Counted from the stretch's first letter, positions 38,118 to 47,740 are shown. The stretch is 64,000 bases of DNA from Acinetobacter sp. ANC 3781 (GCF_004331285.1 NZ_SJOH01000001.1:186001-250000); one strand, 5' to 3'. Numbers and translations: made by a program. Notes: a model not told the origin generated them from the letters alone.

Positions 38118-38534
38118 TTTTTATATCTTTTTGAAGCAATTGCTCTAATCTTGTCCAAATTATCAGCAATTAAAAGTCTCTTTATGTAAAATTCGAATGA
38201 CAACCATTTATTTAATCAATAATAATTCTCATAAAAAAAATATCAATAACTTACTGTTTTTAAAGTAAATAATTTAAATAAATAATCCCCATAATATATA
38301 AAAATACCATTTCAAATCTTATTTAAAAATCATAAGTTATTGTTTTAAATATGTTTAAAATAAAATAAACCTTATCTCTTCTCCTATTTTACATACTTCT
38401 TAAGTCTTATTTTTTTTATGATTTTATGCTTTAATACAGCCACTTTTTTTTATATTTTCATCCAGGCGGTGTATCCCATTGCTTGGATTGTACTTTGTAC
38501 ATTCAAATTGTACACATATGAGATAGGCCTCACC
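38118..38534. promoter_or_regulatory. pckG upstream region with GTAC repeats
   Basis: 417 bp, extremely AT-rich. Close to pckG are TTGTAC (38488-38493), TGTACA (38496-38501) and TGTACA (38509-38514), the last two 7 bp apart and about 20-40 bp before the start codon. They could be an operator or a promoter/leader element; no known regulator matches by eye. The rest shows nothing. Confidence 0.35.
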
Positions 38535-40367
38535 ATGACCCAAGTGAACGCACCAGAATTCGTTCGACACCCTAAGCTTATTGCATGGGTTGAAGAAATT
38601 GCAAAATTAACGAAGCCAGCGAAAATTGAATGGTGTGACGGTAGCGCAGAAGAATATCAACGTTATATCGACTTGATGATCGCTAACGGCACTATGCAAG
38701 CGCTTAATGCGGAAAAGCATCCTGGCTCTTACTTAGCTAATTCTGATCCTTCTGACGTTGCTCGTGTTGAAGGTCGTACATATATCTGTTCAGAAAAACA
38801 AGAAGATGCAGGTGCGACAAACAACTGGGAAGCTCCAGCTGAAATGCGTACTCGCCTGAATGGTTTATTTGATGGCTCAATGAAAGGACGTACTTTATAT
38901 GTTGTCCCTTTCTCTATGGGTCCTTTAGGTTCTCATATTGCACACATCGGTATTGAACTTACTGATTCTCCTTACGTTGCGGTAAGCATGTCTAAAATGG
39001 CTCGTATGGGTAAAGCTGTTTATGATGTTCTTGGTACTGACGGTGAATACGTTCCTTGCGTACACACTGTAGGTGCTCCGCTTGAAGCAGGTCAAAAAGA
39101 CGTTGCATGGCCTTGCAACCCTGAAAAATACATCGTGCATTATCCAGAAACTCGTGAAATCTGGTCTTACGGTTCTGGTTACGGCGGTAATGCATTGTTG
39201 GGTAAAAAATGCCTGGCTTTACGTATCGCATCTTCAATGGGTCGTCAACAAGGCTGGTTAGCTGAACACATGCTAATCCTTGGTGTGACCAATCCACAAG
39301 GTGAAAAACATTACATCGCAGCAGCATTCCCTTCTGCTTGTGGTAAAACCAACTTTGCAATGTTGATTCCACCAGCAGGCTATGAAGGCTGGAAAATTGA
39401 AACTGTAGGTGACGATATTGCCTGGATTAAACCAGGTGAAGACGGTCGCTTATATGCAATCAACCCTGAAGCTGGTTTCTTCGGTGTAGCGCCTGGTACA
39501 AATACCAAGACTAACCCGAACTGTATGGCTACGCTGAACAGAGACGTAATTTATACCAACGTTGCTGTGACTGATAACGGCGAAGTTTGGTGGGAAGGTC
39601 TGACTAAAGAGGCGCCTGCTAACCTGACCAATTGGAAAGGCCAACCACACGTTGCTGGTGAAAAAGCTGCTCATCCAAATGCACGTTTCACCGTTGCTGC
39701 TGGTCAATGCCCTTCTATTGATGCTGACTGGGAAAATCCAGCTGGCGTGCCAATCTCTGCGTTCATCTTCGGTGGTCGCCGTGCAGATACAGTGCCTTTG
39801 GTTTCTGAAGCTTTCGACTGGGTTGATGGCGTTTATAAAGCAGCAACCATGGGTTCTGAAACTACTGCTGCTGCTGTTGGTCAACAAGGTGTTGTTCGTC
39901 GCGATCCGTTTGCGATGCTTCCATTTGCTGGCTACAACATGGCTGACTACTTCTCTCACTGGTTAGAATTGGGTGAAGAAGTTGGTGCTAAAGCTGCAGC
40001 TGCTGGCAACAAACTCCCTAAAATCTTTAACGTAAACTGGTTCCGTCGTGATGCTAAAGGCAACTTCGTATGGCCTGGTTTCGGTCAAAACATGCGTGTT
40101 CTTGAGTGGATGATTGATCGTTGTGAAGGCCGCGCTGAAGCGACTGAAACTCCAATCGGCTTGGTTCCTACTTATGAACAATTGAACTGGACAGGTATCG
40201 ATTTCTCTAAAGAGCAATTCGAAACTGTTACAGCACAAGACAAAGATCAATGGATCAAAGAGTTGGAAAGCCACACTGAATTGTTCACTAAATTAGGTGA
40301 ACGTTTACCGGCTGCACTTAAAGCACGTCAAAATGAGCTTTTAGAAGCTGTTAAAAAATCTGCTTAA
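38535..40367 (+). CDS. pckG: GTP-dependent phosphoenolpyruvate carboxykinase
   Basis: 610 residues from the ATG at 38535 ([15 protein letters not shown]), the usual family length. The frame is open 39 codons upstream, but that part is hydrophobic, AT-driven and lacks a ribosome site. GTP-type signatures: [13 protein letters not shown] (P-loop with reactive Cys), ETVGDDIAW (metal), [12 protein letters not shown], and [19 protein letters not shown]. It converts oxaloacetate and GTP to PEP and CO2 for gluconeogenesis. This suits growth on organic acids and fits the nearby glpD and KgtP-like genes. E. coli uses the unrelated ATP enzyme. Confidence 0.97.
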   Translation: MTQVNAPEFVRHPKLIAWVEEIAKLTKPAKIEWCDGSAEEYQRYIDLMIANGTMQALNAEKHPGSYLANSDPSDVARVEGRTYICSEKQEDAGATNNWEAPAEMRTRLNGLFDGSMKGRTLYVVPFSMGPLGSHIAHIGIELTDSPYVAVSMSKMARMGKAVYDVLGTDGEYVPCVHTVGAPLEAGQKDVAWPCNPEKYIVHYPETREIWSYGSGYGGNALLGKKCLALRIASSMGRQQGWLAEHMLILGVTNPQGEKHYIAAAFPSACGKTNFAMLIPPAGYEGWKIETVGDDIAWIKPGEDGRLYAINPEAGFFGVAPGTNTKTNPNCMATLNRDVIYTNVAVTDNGEVWWEGLTKEAPANLTNWKGQPHVAGEKAAHPNARFTVAAGQCPSIDADWENPAGVPISAFIFGGRRADTVPLVSEAFDWVDGVYKAATMGSETTAAAVGQQGVVRRDPFAMLPFAGYNMADYFSHWLELGEEVGAKAAAAGNKLPKIFNVNWFRRDAKGNFVWPGFGQNMRVLEWMIDRCEGRAEATETPIGLVPTYEQLNWTGIDFSKEQFETVTAQDKDQWIKELESHTELFTKLGERLPAALKARQNELLEAVKKSA

Positions 40368-40385
40368 TTTTTTGAATTAATTGAT

Positions 40386-40412
40386 AAAAGGTCACTTCGG
40401 TGGCCTTTTTTT
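40386..40412 (+). terminator. pckG terminator
   Basis: AAAAGGTCAC-TTCG-GTGGCCTTTTTT hairpin with one mismatch and a T-tract, 18 bp after the stop. Confidence 0.85.
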
Positions 40413-40464
40413 ACGCTAATATAAGCCCGCAAATAATTCCATAACAATAAAAGAAGAAAATCTC

Positions 40465-40827
40465 ATGTTAAAAGCATTCACACTTACAGCTTGCCTACTC
40501 GGTTTATCTGACCTAACCATGGCTCAAGAGACTACAGAACAATCTGATCTTCATATCTGTGCCATCAAAAGCACGCCTGACTCAAGCCAATTTCAGGTCA
40601 AAAAACGCATTAAAGTTGCCAAAGGTACTTATGGTAGCGTAGAAGAGTTATATTCACGCTTTGCAGAACGTGCACATCAGGTCGGCGGTAACGTGGTGAT
40701 TAACTACAATGCCAGCCAGCGATTTGGTTTCTGGCCTTGGCGCATGGTACGTCCAGTGATTTTGGGTACTGCAGTTAAATGGAATACGCCTGTGAACTGT
40801 GTAGCAATGGGCGGCGTTGAAATTTAA
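40465..40827 (+). CDS. Exported hypothetical protein, 120 residues
   Basis: Signal peptide with cleavage after LTMA (about residue 20). The mature part has two Cys (HICAIK and NCVAMG) that probably form a disulfide. The segment 'GTYGSVEELYSRFAERAHQVGGNVVINYNASQRFGFWPW' is reminiscent of small periplasmic proteins with heavy-metal- or DUF4156-like folds. No firm family. Confidence 0.7.
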   Translation: MLKAFTLTACLLGLSDLTMAQETTEQSDLHICAIKSTPDSSQFQVKKRIKVAKGTYGSVEELYSRFAERAHQVGGNVVINYNASQRFGFWPWRMVRPVILGTAVKWNTPVNCVAMGGVEI

Positions 40828-40918
40828 AACACTCTAAAAATATAAAGTTAAATGCAGTCTCAGCTAAAAACTTAATTGAAGATCAATATTGAAGACCAAT
40901 ACTGCAATTTAACTCAAA

Positions 40919-40943
40919 TAAAAGACCGTCTAAGCGGTCTTTT
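40919..40943. terminator. Terminator between the 120-residue gene and glpD
   Basis: AAAAGACCG-TCTAAG-CGGTCTTTT has symmetric A/T tracts; it serves glpD on the minus strand and probably the convergent gene. Confidence 0.85.
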
Positions 40944-40961
40944 ATTTCAAGTTTAAAAAAC

Positions 40962-42482
40962 TTAAGCTGCACTCTCCTGCGATCTCTTAACCAGTAACTT
41001 CGAAAGATATTGATCCAACAGCTGAATCTGGTCATTAGTAAATTGATAGCCTAGCTTGGTTCTGCGCCATAAAATATCCTGGCTGGTTCTGGCCCATTCT
41101 TGATCTACCAGATAATCTACTTCTCTAGCAAATAAGCCATATCCAAAGTCTTCGCCAAGTTCATCCATCGCTGTAATAGCACTTATAAATTTCCATACCC
41201 GTGAACCATAGGCATGCGCCCAGCGCGAAGCCAACTGGAACGGTACATCTTCAATGCTTTGCGTAATTTCCTGAATTAACCGTTCAACTGAAACCAAGTT
41301 TTCTGCACCGGGCAATAATGCTTTTTCAGTCCAGGGCTTATTCATGTTCGGAAAAAAAGGTTGCAAATGTGCAACTGCAGATTCTGCCAGCTTTCGATAG
41401 GTCGTCAGTTTTCCGCCAAACACTGAAAGCAAAGGCGCATCATCTTTCTGCTCATACGACATTGCCAAAGTATAGTCGCGGGTAATCGCGGATGGATTAT
41501 CAGACTCATCGTCACATAAAGACCGAACCCCTGAATAGGTCCATAAAATATCTTCAACACCTAACTGATGCTTAAAATGATCATTATAAACATCCAGCAG
41601 ATAATCAATTTCAGCTAGGGTAATCTTGACCCGATCCAAATCGCCTTGGTATTCATGATCAGTGGTTCCAATCAGGGTGTATTGCTCCAGATAAGGAATC
41701 GCAAAAACAATCCGCTGATCATCATTTTGAAGAATAAAGGCTTTATCGCCTTCATAAATTCTTGGCACAATAATATGGCTACCTTGAACCAATCGGAGCC
41801 CATAAGGGGATTTTTGTTTTAAATTCTGTTGAATAAATTGTGCAACCCACGGCCCAGCAGCATTCACCAATGCTTTGGCTTGAACCTGATAAGTGCCTTG
41901 TGCATTTTCCAGTTGCACCACCCACAATCCATTTTCACGGTATGCAGAGTTGCATCGCGTTTGGGTAACAATATACGCACCACGCTCATGTGCTTGTAGC
42001 GCATTTAAAACCACTAAACGCGCATCATCCACCGCACAATCTGAATATTCAAAACCCTGTATCATTTCTTCCTTTAAAGGGCTGGTTGCGGCATCAAAAT
42101 GGATATGCTTTGAGCTTGCTAATTTTTCTCGTTTACCCAAATGATCATAAACAAATAAACCGGTACGAATCAGCCATGCAGGACGTAAATGTGGCTGGTG
42201 CGGCATGATAAAGCGCAAGGGTCGAATAATATGCGGAGCTTTGGCTAATAAAATTTCACGTTCAACAAGCGCTTCACGTACTAAACGAAACTCCTTATGT
42301 TCAAGATAACGCAAACCACCGTGAATAAGCTTACTGCTTGCAGAAGATGTATGACTGGCTAAATCATCCTTTTCGCATAGGAACACAGACAGCCCTCGTC
42401 CAACGGCATCGACTGCAATGCCGACACCATTGATGCCTCCACCAATCACCACTACATCATAGACCGGATGACTCATTTGCAT
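40962..42482 (-). CDS. glpD: Aerobic glycerol-3-phosphate dehydrogenase
   Basis: 506 residues from the ATG at 42482, which has the strong site GAGGAGG; the frame continues eight codons to a TTG. FAD site VVIGGGINGVGIAVDAVGRGLS followed by SSASSKLIHGGLRYLEH, and the GlpD C-terminal DAO cap (FGYGLFAREVDYLVDQEWARTSQDILWRRTKLG). It oxidises glycerol-3-phosphate to DHAP at the inner membrane, feeding electrons to quinone. No glpF/K/R genes lie beside it here. Confidence 0.95.
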   Translation of the reverse strand: MQMSHPVYDVVVIGGGINGVGIAVDAVGRGLSVFLCEKDDLASHTSSASSKLIHGGLRYLEHKEFRLVREALVEREILLAKAPHIIRPLRFIMPHQPHLRPAWLIRTGLFVYDHLGKREKLASSKHIHFDAATSPLKEEMIQGFEYSDCAVDDARLVVLNALQAHERGAYIVTQTRCNSAYRENGLWVVQLENAQGTYQVQAKALVNAAGPWVAQFIQQNLKQKSPYGLRLVQGSHIIVPRIYEGDKAFILQNDDQRIVFAIPYLEQYTLIGTTDHEYQGDLDRVKITLAEIDYLLDVYNDHFKHQLGVEDILWTYSGVRSLCDDESDNPSAITRDYTLAMSYEQKDDAPLLSVFGGKLTTYRKLAESAVAHLQPFFPNMNKPWTEKALLPGAENLVSVERLIQEITQSIEDVPFQLASRWAHAYGSRVWKFISAITAMDELGEDFGYGLFAREVDYLVDQEWARTSQDILWRRTKLGYQFTNDQIQLLDQYLSKLLVKRSQESAA

Positions 42483-42793
42483 GTCTACCTCCTCTAATCC
42501 TGTCAAAACAGCTGACTTAAATTTCTTATTGTTGTATGAAACTTAGCACCATTTAAGGTGAAATGACACTTGCAAATTACGGATGAATAGAAGGAATATA
42601 AAATAACAATGGGGTTGTCACAGCAAAAATAAACCGTACCTATCTATCCTTCACCTCACTCTCCCCTTCAACCACTTCTGTTTCAGACACTTAAATTCGA
42701 ACATTTTTCATACAGAACTAAAAACTCGTATGCTTATATCGTTAAAACAATAGGTTTAACATCTAAAAATAATAACAAAATGGACTTGGACAA
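42483..42793. other. Divergent intergenic region glpD / MFS transporter
   Basis: 311 bp between divergent starts. AT-rich, with no repeat or clear operator visible; it should hold both promoters. Confidence 0.5.
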
Positions 42794-44101
42794 ATGATTG
42801 AAGATAACGTTCCTCAAGCAAATCTAGATACCAAAACACGGGTCAAATCCATTCTGGGTGGTTCAGCAGGCAACCTGGTCGAGTGGTATGACTGGTATGT
42901 CTATGCCGCATTTACCTTATATTTTGCGCATGCTTTCTTCCCCAAAGGCAGTCAAACAGCACAATTACTTCAAGCTGCCGCCATTTTCGCAGTCGGCTTT
43001 TTAATGCGCCCAATCGGGGCCTGGATCATGGGTATTTACTCGGATAAAAAAGGACGTAAATCGGGACTTACTCTTTCTGTAACCTTGATGTGTATTGGTT
43101 CTCTGATGATTGCAGTAGCCCCAACACATGACCAAATTGGGGTATTTTCACCTATTATTCTTGTGGTTGCCCGCCTTATACAGGGCTTAAGTGTTGGTGG
43201 AGAATATGGTGCCAGTGCCACTTATTTAAGTGAAATGGCAGAAAGAAACCGACGCGGTTTTTTTTCTAGTTTCCAGTATGTGACTTTAATCGCAGGTCAG
43301 CTCACCGCACTCTGTGTGTTACTGATTTTGCAGTTTGTTCTTACTGAAGCACAACTCCATGCGTGGGGATGGCGCATTCCTTTCTTTATCGGGGCTTGTC
43401 TTGCGATTGTCGTGTTCTATATTCGCCGTGGCTTACTCGAAACCCAATCTTTTAAAAATGCACAAAAAGATAAGAATCAGCCTGAATCGAGTATGTTTGC
43501 ACTGTTCAAACATTATCCTAGACAGGCATTTACTGTGTTGTTTTTAACCGCAGGTGGTACGGTGGCCTTCTATACCTATACCACCTATCTGCAAAAATAT
43601 TTAGTCAACACCTCCGGCTTTAGCAAGCCCGAAGCCACGCAGATCACGACTCTGGCTCTGTTTATTTTCATGTGTTTACAACCTTTTGCCGGAGCTTTAT
43701 CCGATAAGATCGGACGCAAACCCCTCATGATTGCCTTTGGGGTATTGGGCGTTCTATTTACCTATTTCTTATTTGACAAACTTGGACAGACTCAAGACTA
43801 CTGGTCTGCATTCTGGATCTGTTTGGTCGGCTTGATCATTGTTACAGGTTACACTTCAATTAATGCTGTAGTAAAAGCTGAAATGTTCCCTGCACATATT
43901 CGTGCATTAGGAGTCGCGCTTCCCTATGCACTTGCCAATACTTTATTTGGCGGAACAGCAGAGTTTTTTGCACTGAGTTTCAAAGAAGCTGGACATGAAT
44001 CATGGTACTTTATTTATGTCACTATCTTAATTTCTATCTCATTGATTGTTTATATCTTTATGAAAGATACCAAACACCATTCAGAAATTAAAGAACACTA
44101 A
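42794..44101 (+). CDS. MHS-family MFS transporter, KgtP-like dicarboxylate/2-oxoglutarate permease
   Basis: 435 residues, twelve hydrophobic helices. Metabolite:H+ symporter signatures: ILGGSAGNLVEWYDWYVYAA in helix 1, FLMRPIGAWIMGIYSDKKGRK in loop 2-3 and GLSVGGEYGASATYLSE in helix 4-5. It is closest in pattern to alpha-ketoglutarate permease, but shikimate, proline and citrate carriers share these motifs, so the substrate is not certain. A terminator follows at 44118, then a decayed copy of the same gene. Confidence 0.88.
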   Translation: MIEDNVPQANLDTKTRVKSILGGSAGNLVEWYDWYVYAAFTLYFAHAFFPKGSQTAQLLQAAAIFAVGFLMRPIGAWIMGIYSDKKGRKSGLTLSVTLMCIGSLMIAVAPTHDQIGVFSPIILVVARLIQGLSVGGEYGASATYLSEMAERNRRGFFSSFQYVTLIAGQLTALCVLLILQFVLTEAQLHAWGWRIPFFIGACLAIVVFYIRRGLLETQSFKNAQKDKNQPESSMFALFKHYPRQAFTVLFLTAGGTVAFYTYTTYLQKYLVNTSGFSKPEATQITTLALFIFMCLQPFAGALSDKIGRKPLMIAFGVLGVLFTYFLFDKLGQTQDYWSAFWICLVGLIIVTGYTSINAVVKAEMFPAHIRALGVALPYALANTLFGGTAEFFALSFKEAGHESWYFIYVTILISISLIVYIFMKDTKHHSEIKEH

Positions 44102-44117
44102 TTCCCAGTTATTTTTT

Positions 44118-44148
44118 AAAGCCTTTTGACAGGAAAGGCTTTTCTTTT
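44118..44148 (+). terminator. Terminator of the MFS transporter gene
   Basis: AAAGCCTTT-TGACAGG-AAAGGCTTT hairpin (9-bp perfect stem) followed by TCTTTT. Confidence 0.8.
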
Positions 44149-44393
44149 ATCCTATTCAATTAAAACAATAAATTAAAATTACTAAATGTTCAAAACAAAA
44201 CACCGACAAAATTAAAGTCGAATGATCAAGCCAAACTATAGGCGTATAACATATTTTTAAAAATTTATTTTTGTCTTCCCTTATAAAATGTATGGTTTCA
44301 AATTTTTCACCTCGAAAATTTAAGAATATGTATTACCCATAATTTTTGAAAATTATGATGGCAAATTCATCTTTTCAGGTTGCTACTTCATAA

Positions 44394-44880
44394 CTTGACC
44401 GCAAAACTCGTTTCAAATCTATCTTTGGCGGCTCTGCAGGTAATTTATTTGAATGATATGATGGGTATGTACATACCGCACTTAGCTTGTACTTTGCTTT
44501 CCAATTTTTTCCTGAAGGCAATAACACTGTCAAACCGATTCAACCTACTGTTGACGTGATATCCGGTAAATTGGCCGTAAACTGGTTATGAGGGCCTTTG
44601 GCTTATTGGATGTATACTGCCATTAATAGGAATAGTTAAAGCGGAATTATTTCCTGTAAATATTCTTGCCTTGGATATTGCTTTACCTTATACCCTTGCC
44701 AACTCCTTGTTTGGTGGGACAGCAGAACTGCCTGGACTTAACTTTAAAAATACAACTTATAAAAACCTCCTTTTCTCCTATCTTCCGTTCAGGATGGCCT
44801 TGTCTTTAAGTACTGATATCTTGCTGAGTGACTCCAAGAAACAGAGCCTCATTATCGACCATCAAACCCAGTATATTTAG
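44394..44880 (+). pseudogene. Decayed second copy of the MHS transporter gene
   Basis: From 44394 the frame reads LDRKTRFKSIFGGSAGNLFE, then a stop where the intact gene has Trp (EWYDWY became E-stop-YDGY), then YVHTALSLYFAFQFFPEGNNT. After a further stop a frame near 44630 reads IVKAELFPVNILALDIALPYTLANSLFGGTAEL, matching the last 80 residues of the intact transporter (VVKAEMFPAHIRALGVALPY...). About 290 central residues are missing. A weak copy of the terminator hairpin follows near 44895-44935. It is a tandem duplicate or relic paralogue, not functional. Confidence 0.9.
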
Positions 44881-45018
44881 CTGAATAATCACCTAAAAAA
44901 GGCTTTTCACTTTGTCACAATTGGAAAGCTTTTTTATAGATAGATGCCTGGATTACATCGTTAAAAAAGCAGGCTTATGGCATACTCAATACAATAACAA
45001 CGCTTGGAACTTTTAAAG

Positions 45019-45447
45019 ATGAACAATACCTATAAATTGCTTGGCTTAGGTTTTATGGCGCTTGGACTTGCTGCGTGCCAAAGCACACCGCTTCAATATA
45101 ATGGTAATGTCGGCTATCAGATCGAAAGCCAGTCACCTAACTCAGCAACCTTGGCTTATACTTTGGCAGGTCGCCAGAACCAACAAGTAGATGAGAGAAA
45201 ATTACAACGTGCTTGTCAAAAAGTATTAGGCTTAAACAAACAATACAAAATTGATATTTTAAGTATAAGTGACATTGCCAATCCAGCAATACAGACTCCA
45301 CAATATGGCCGTCAACTGGGGCACAGTCGTACCAGCGTAAGTCTCAGCAATACGCCAGATTTATATAATAGTGAAGACATGGCAACTCGCCAAGCTTTAG
45401 AGGCTCGTCCAAGTACATTAAGCGTGGTTCGTTATACCTGTTCTTAA
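45019..45447 (+). CDS. Lipoprotein, 142 residues, unknown
   Basis: Start at the ATG at 45019, with GGAAC upstream; an earlier in-frame TTG is unlikely. Lipobox LAAC (Cys at 20), then a polar mature part with GYQIESQSPNSATLAYTLAGR and two Cys (QRACQKVLG, RYTCS). No recognised family. It has its own terminator, shared with the convergent methyltransferase gene. Confidence 0.72.
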   Translation: MNNTYKLLGLGFMALGLAACQSTPLQYNGNVGYQIESQSPNSATLAYTLAGRQNQQVDERKLQRACQKVLGLNKQYKIDILSISDIANPAIQTPQYGRQLGHSRTSVSLSNTPDLYNSEDMATRQALEARPSTLSVVRYTCS

Positions 45448-45465
45448 AATTTTAAAATGTAGATA

Positions 45466-45496
45466 GAAAAAAAGACGCTGTTTACAGCGTCTTATA
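45466..45496. terminator. Terminator overlapping the methyltransferase stop codon
   Basis: AAGACGCTG-TTTA-CAGCGTCTT hairpin with a 9-bp perfect stem. The last codons of the convergent methyltransferase gene (stop at 45482) lie inside it. Confidence 0.75.
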
Positions 45497-46150
45497 AAAA
45501 CTCACATTTCGAAATTCTTTGGACTCATCCAGATCCGGCCAAGTCGTGGCACTGCGTTCGTCTAATTTTTGATAGTTTGGATGACTAAAGTTTTTCACAC
45601 GGCTATCCGCCACCCAAACCTCGGGTGCAAATTTTAAAAATTCATCCATAAAAAAGCGGTTACATTGATCATAAAGCACATCCGCTGCTAACAGCACATC
45701 TACCTGTTCTGCCTTATACAGATCATCTAGATATTCAAGCTCTACGTTATTCAGTTCTGCATTGGCACGACAGGCATCTAAACTCACCCTATCAATGTCA
45801 CAGCAAATAACGCGTTTTGCCCCTGCCATTTTCGCTGCAATCGCGACTACGCCAGATCCTGCACCGAAGTCTAAAACCACCTTATCTTTAACGTGCTCAG
45901 GCTCTGCCAGTAGCCACTGTGCCATCGCAAGCCCTGAAGCCCAACAGAAAATCCAGTACGGTGTATCGTTCCAGATACGACGAATCACGTCATCATCCAA
46001 ACGATCGGTGGGAAACACTGGTGGAATCAGCCATAAAGAAATCGGGGTTTCAGGTAGCTGCTGCGCCATCAAGTCACAACCGGGGATCACCTCATGTAAG
46101 GCTTGGATAAGATGCTCTGGGGCTTTGGAGAATTCGAAAGTACAGCTCAT
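45482..46150 (-). CDS. Class I SAM-dependent methyltransferase (protein-lysine MTase-like)
   Basis: 222 residues, AAGG ribosome site. Rossmann motif I VLDFGAGSGVVAIAAKMAGA, acidic motif VICCDIDRVSLDACRANAELN and post-II LLAADVLYDQ. The region PYWIFCWASGLAMAQWL before motif I is typical of the METTL20/ETFKMT-like lysine methyltransferase family. A likely protein methyltransferase; ETF beta is a possible substrate by family analogy only. Confidence 0.8.
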   Translation of the reverse strand: MSCTFEFSKAPEHLIQALHEVIPGCDLMAQQLPETPISLWLIPPVFPTDRLDDDVIRRIWNDTPYWIFCWASGLAMAQWLLAEPEHVKDKVVLDFGAGSGVVAIAAKMAGAKRVICCDIDRVSLDACRANAELNNVELEYLDDLYKAEQVDVLLAADVLYDQCNRFFMDEFLKFAPEVWVADSRVKNFSHPNYQKLDERSATTWPDLDESKEFRNVSFYKTL

Positions 46151-46312
46151 AGATAAGCCTTAAAAACTTATTAGAATTTATAACTAAAATTTGATTAATG
46201 CCCGAGTCATTCGCAGCTGTCTGAAGCAGACTAAAATCAAATCTGTCCTGTTTCTGCGAACAATAAGAAAAAAGACGGATGATGCCGAGTTCTGCAAATG
46301 ACAAATGGTTTT

Positions 46313-46340
46313 GGTTACTTTTCCCGAAAGAAAAGTAACC
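46313..46340. repeat. Perfect inverted repeat, 11-bp arms
   Basis: GGTTACTTTTC-CCGAAA-GAAAAGTAACC. No T-run follows, so it is not a standard terminator. It lies between folD and the methyltransferase gene and may be a dispersed palindromic unit; a second copy is not present in this window. Confidence 0.7.
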
Positions 46341-46401
46341 AATGAGCTTCTTACATCAATTTTCACAACGATAAGAATCCGTTGTGACATACATCTTCAA
46401 A

Positions 46402-47250
46402 TTAACCTAAAGCTTTTTCAGCAGCTTCAACCGTTTGACGAATCAAAGTGGTAATAGTCATAGGACCTACACCACCTGGAACAGGTGTATAAGCAGAAGC
46501 AACATTTTCAATACCGACAAGCTGAATATCACCTACACCACCGCCATCACGTGGATGGAAGCCAGCATCTACAACGACTGCACCTGGTTTAATCCAGTCT
46601 TTTTGGATCAATTCGGCTTTACCCACTGCACCTACAATAATGTCAGCCTGTTTAACCAATTCTGGAAGATTTTTAGTACGCGAATGGCAGATGGTTACCG
46701 TTGCGTTGGCTTGAAGCAACATCATTGCCATGGGTTTACCCAAAATTGCAGAACGACCCACAACTACCGCATGTTGACCTACAATTTCAATGTTGTTCTC
46801 TTTCAGCATGGTCATAATGCCTGCGGGTGTTGCAGACCCATAAGCCGCCTCGCCCATTGCCATACGACCAAAGCCAAGACAGGTTACGCCATCTACATCC
46901 TTTGCCAAAGAAATTGCATCAAAACATGCACGTTCATCAATTTGAGCAGGTACCGGATGTTGAAGCAAAATACCGTGTACATCCGGATTGGCATTTAATT
47001 TTTCAATTTCAGCCAGTAATTGTTCAGTTGTGGTCTCTTTGCCCAATTCAACTTTTAGCGAATCCATACCGACACGGCGGCACGCATTGCCTTTCATACG
47101 TACATAGGTAGCAGATGCACCATCATCACCGACCAAAATAGTCGCAAGAATGGGGGTACGACCTGTTTTCGCTTTTAATGCTTCAACGCGAGTTAACAAG
47201 TCCGCTTCAATTTGTTTTGCCAATGCACGACCATCTAAAACTAATGCCAC
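46402..47250 (-). CDS. folD: Bifunctional methylenetetrahydrofolate dehydrogenase/cyclohydrolase
   Basis: 282 residues, GTG start with TTGGAG upstream. Substrate motif [16 protein letters not shown] (Tyr/Lys catalytic pair), [13 protein letters not shown], and NADP site [30 protein letters not shown]. It interconverts methylene-, methenyl- and formyl-THF. With fau it is the second folate one-carbon enzyme in the window. A 150-bp gap separates it from the tRNA genes. Confidence 0.97.
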   Translation of the reverse strand: MALVLDGRALAKQIEADLLTRVEALKAKTGRTPILATILVGDDGASATYVRMKGNACRRVGMDSLKVELGKETTTEQLLAEIEKLNANPDVHGILLQHPVPAQIDERACFDAISLAKDVDGVTCLGFGRMAMGEAAYGSATPAGIMTMLKENNIEIVGQHAVVVGRSAILGKPMAMMLLQANATVTICHSRTKNLPELVKQADIIVGAVGKAELIQKDWIKPGAVVVDAGFHPRDGGGVGDIQLVGIENVASAYTPVPGGVGPMTITTLIRQTVEAAEKALG

Positions 47251-47357
47251 GGCACATCTCCAAAGTAGATATGAATCAATTTCGCAAATAATACATGATT
47301 ATTTCGGCTATTTTATTCTATATGCTGATTTTATGTGCATATACACTATTTATAGTA

Positions 47358-47385
47358 TTGTTTTTTTTTCAAAGATTGCTAATAT
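47358..47385 (+). promoter_or_regulatory. Promoter of the tRNA-Cys/tRNA-Leu unit
   Basis: TTGTTT (47358-47363), 16-bp spacer, TAATAT (47380-47385). The predicted start near 47392 is about 11 bp before tRNA-Cys. Confidence 0.5.
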
Positions 47386-47402
47386 GTGCATCACCAAGAG
47401 AT

Positions 47403-47476
47403 GGCGGGGTGGCAGAGTGGTCATGCAGCGGACTGCAACTCCGTGTACGCCGGTTCGATTCCGACCTCCGCCTCCA
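47403..47476 (+). tRNA. tRNA-Cys (GCA)
   Basis: 74 nt. The acceptor GGCGGGG pairs with CTCCGCC (one G-T). The anticodon loop CTGCAAC gives GCA. T-loop GGTTCGATTCC, and CCA encoded in the DNA. Confidence 0.95.
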
Positions 47477-47489
47477 ATCTTGTTAAAAT

Positions 47490-47575
47490 GCCCGAGTGGT
47501 GAAATCGGTAGACACAGGGGATTTAAAATCCCCCGCCCACAAAGCGTGCCAGTTCGAGTCTGGCCTCGGGCACCA
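47490..47575 (+). tRNA. tRNA-Leu (TAA)
   Basis: 86 nt with the long variable arm of class II tRNAs. Acceptor GCCCGAG/CTCGGGC; anticodon stem GGGGA-TTTAAAA-TCCCC, anticodon TAA; T-loop AGTTCGAGTCT; CCA encoded. 13 bp after tRNA-Cys, so one transcript. Confidence 0.95.
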
Positions 47576-47605
47576 TTTTAAGACTACTTAAAATGGTGCA
47601 ATAAA

Positions 47606-47631
47606 AAATCCAGCTTAATGCTGGTTTTTTT
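47606..47631 (+). terminator. Terminator of the tRNA unit
   Basis: CCAGC-TTAAT-GCTGG hairpin followed by seven T. A second, longer inverted repeat lies just before it, at the tRNA-Leu end. Confidence 0.85.
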
Positions 47632-47740
47632 ATGCCTGAAATTTCTTGCAGGCTAATCATAAAATTCAAGGGCATTGTGCTAAATACTTATCTATATCTA
47701 CCCATCGCCCAGCTAAAACTTTAAAACCTTGCGTTTATTT

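Noticed and set aside
39450..40274. Minus-strand frames across pckG
   Set aside because: Shadows of pckG; no supporting start signals.
46435..46998. Long plus-strand open frame antisense to folD
   Set aside because: Composition (many Cys, Tyr, Asn, His) is typical of a shadow frame; folD on the other strand is unmistakable.
47150..47581. 143-codon plus-strand frame running through both tRNA genes
   Set aside because: It overlaps two clear tRNAs and the folD start; chance frame.
47403..47632. tRNA pair as integration site of a genomic island
   Set aside because: No integrase gene follows, and no direct repeat of the tRNA end was found in the window; only the local inverted repeat is present.
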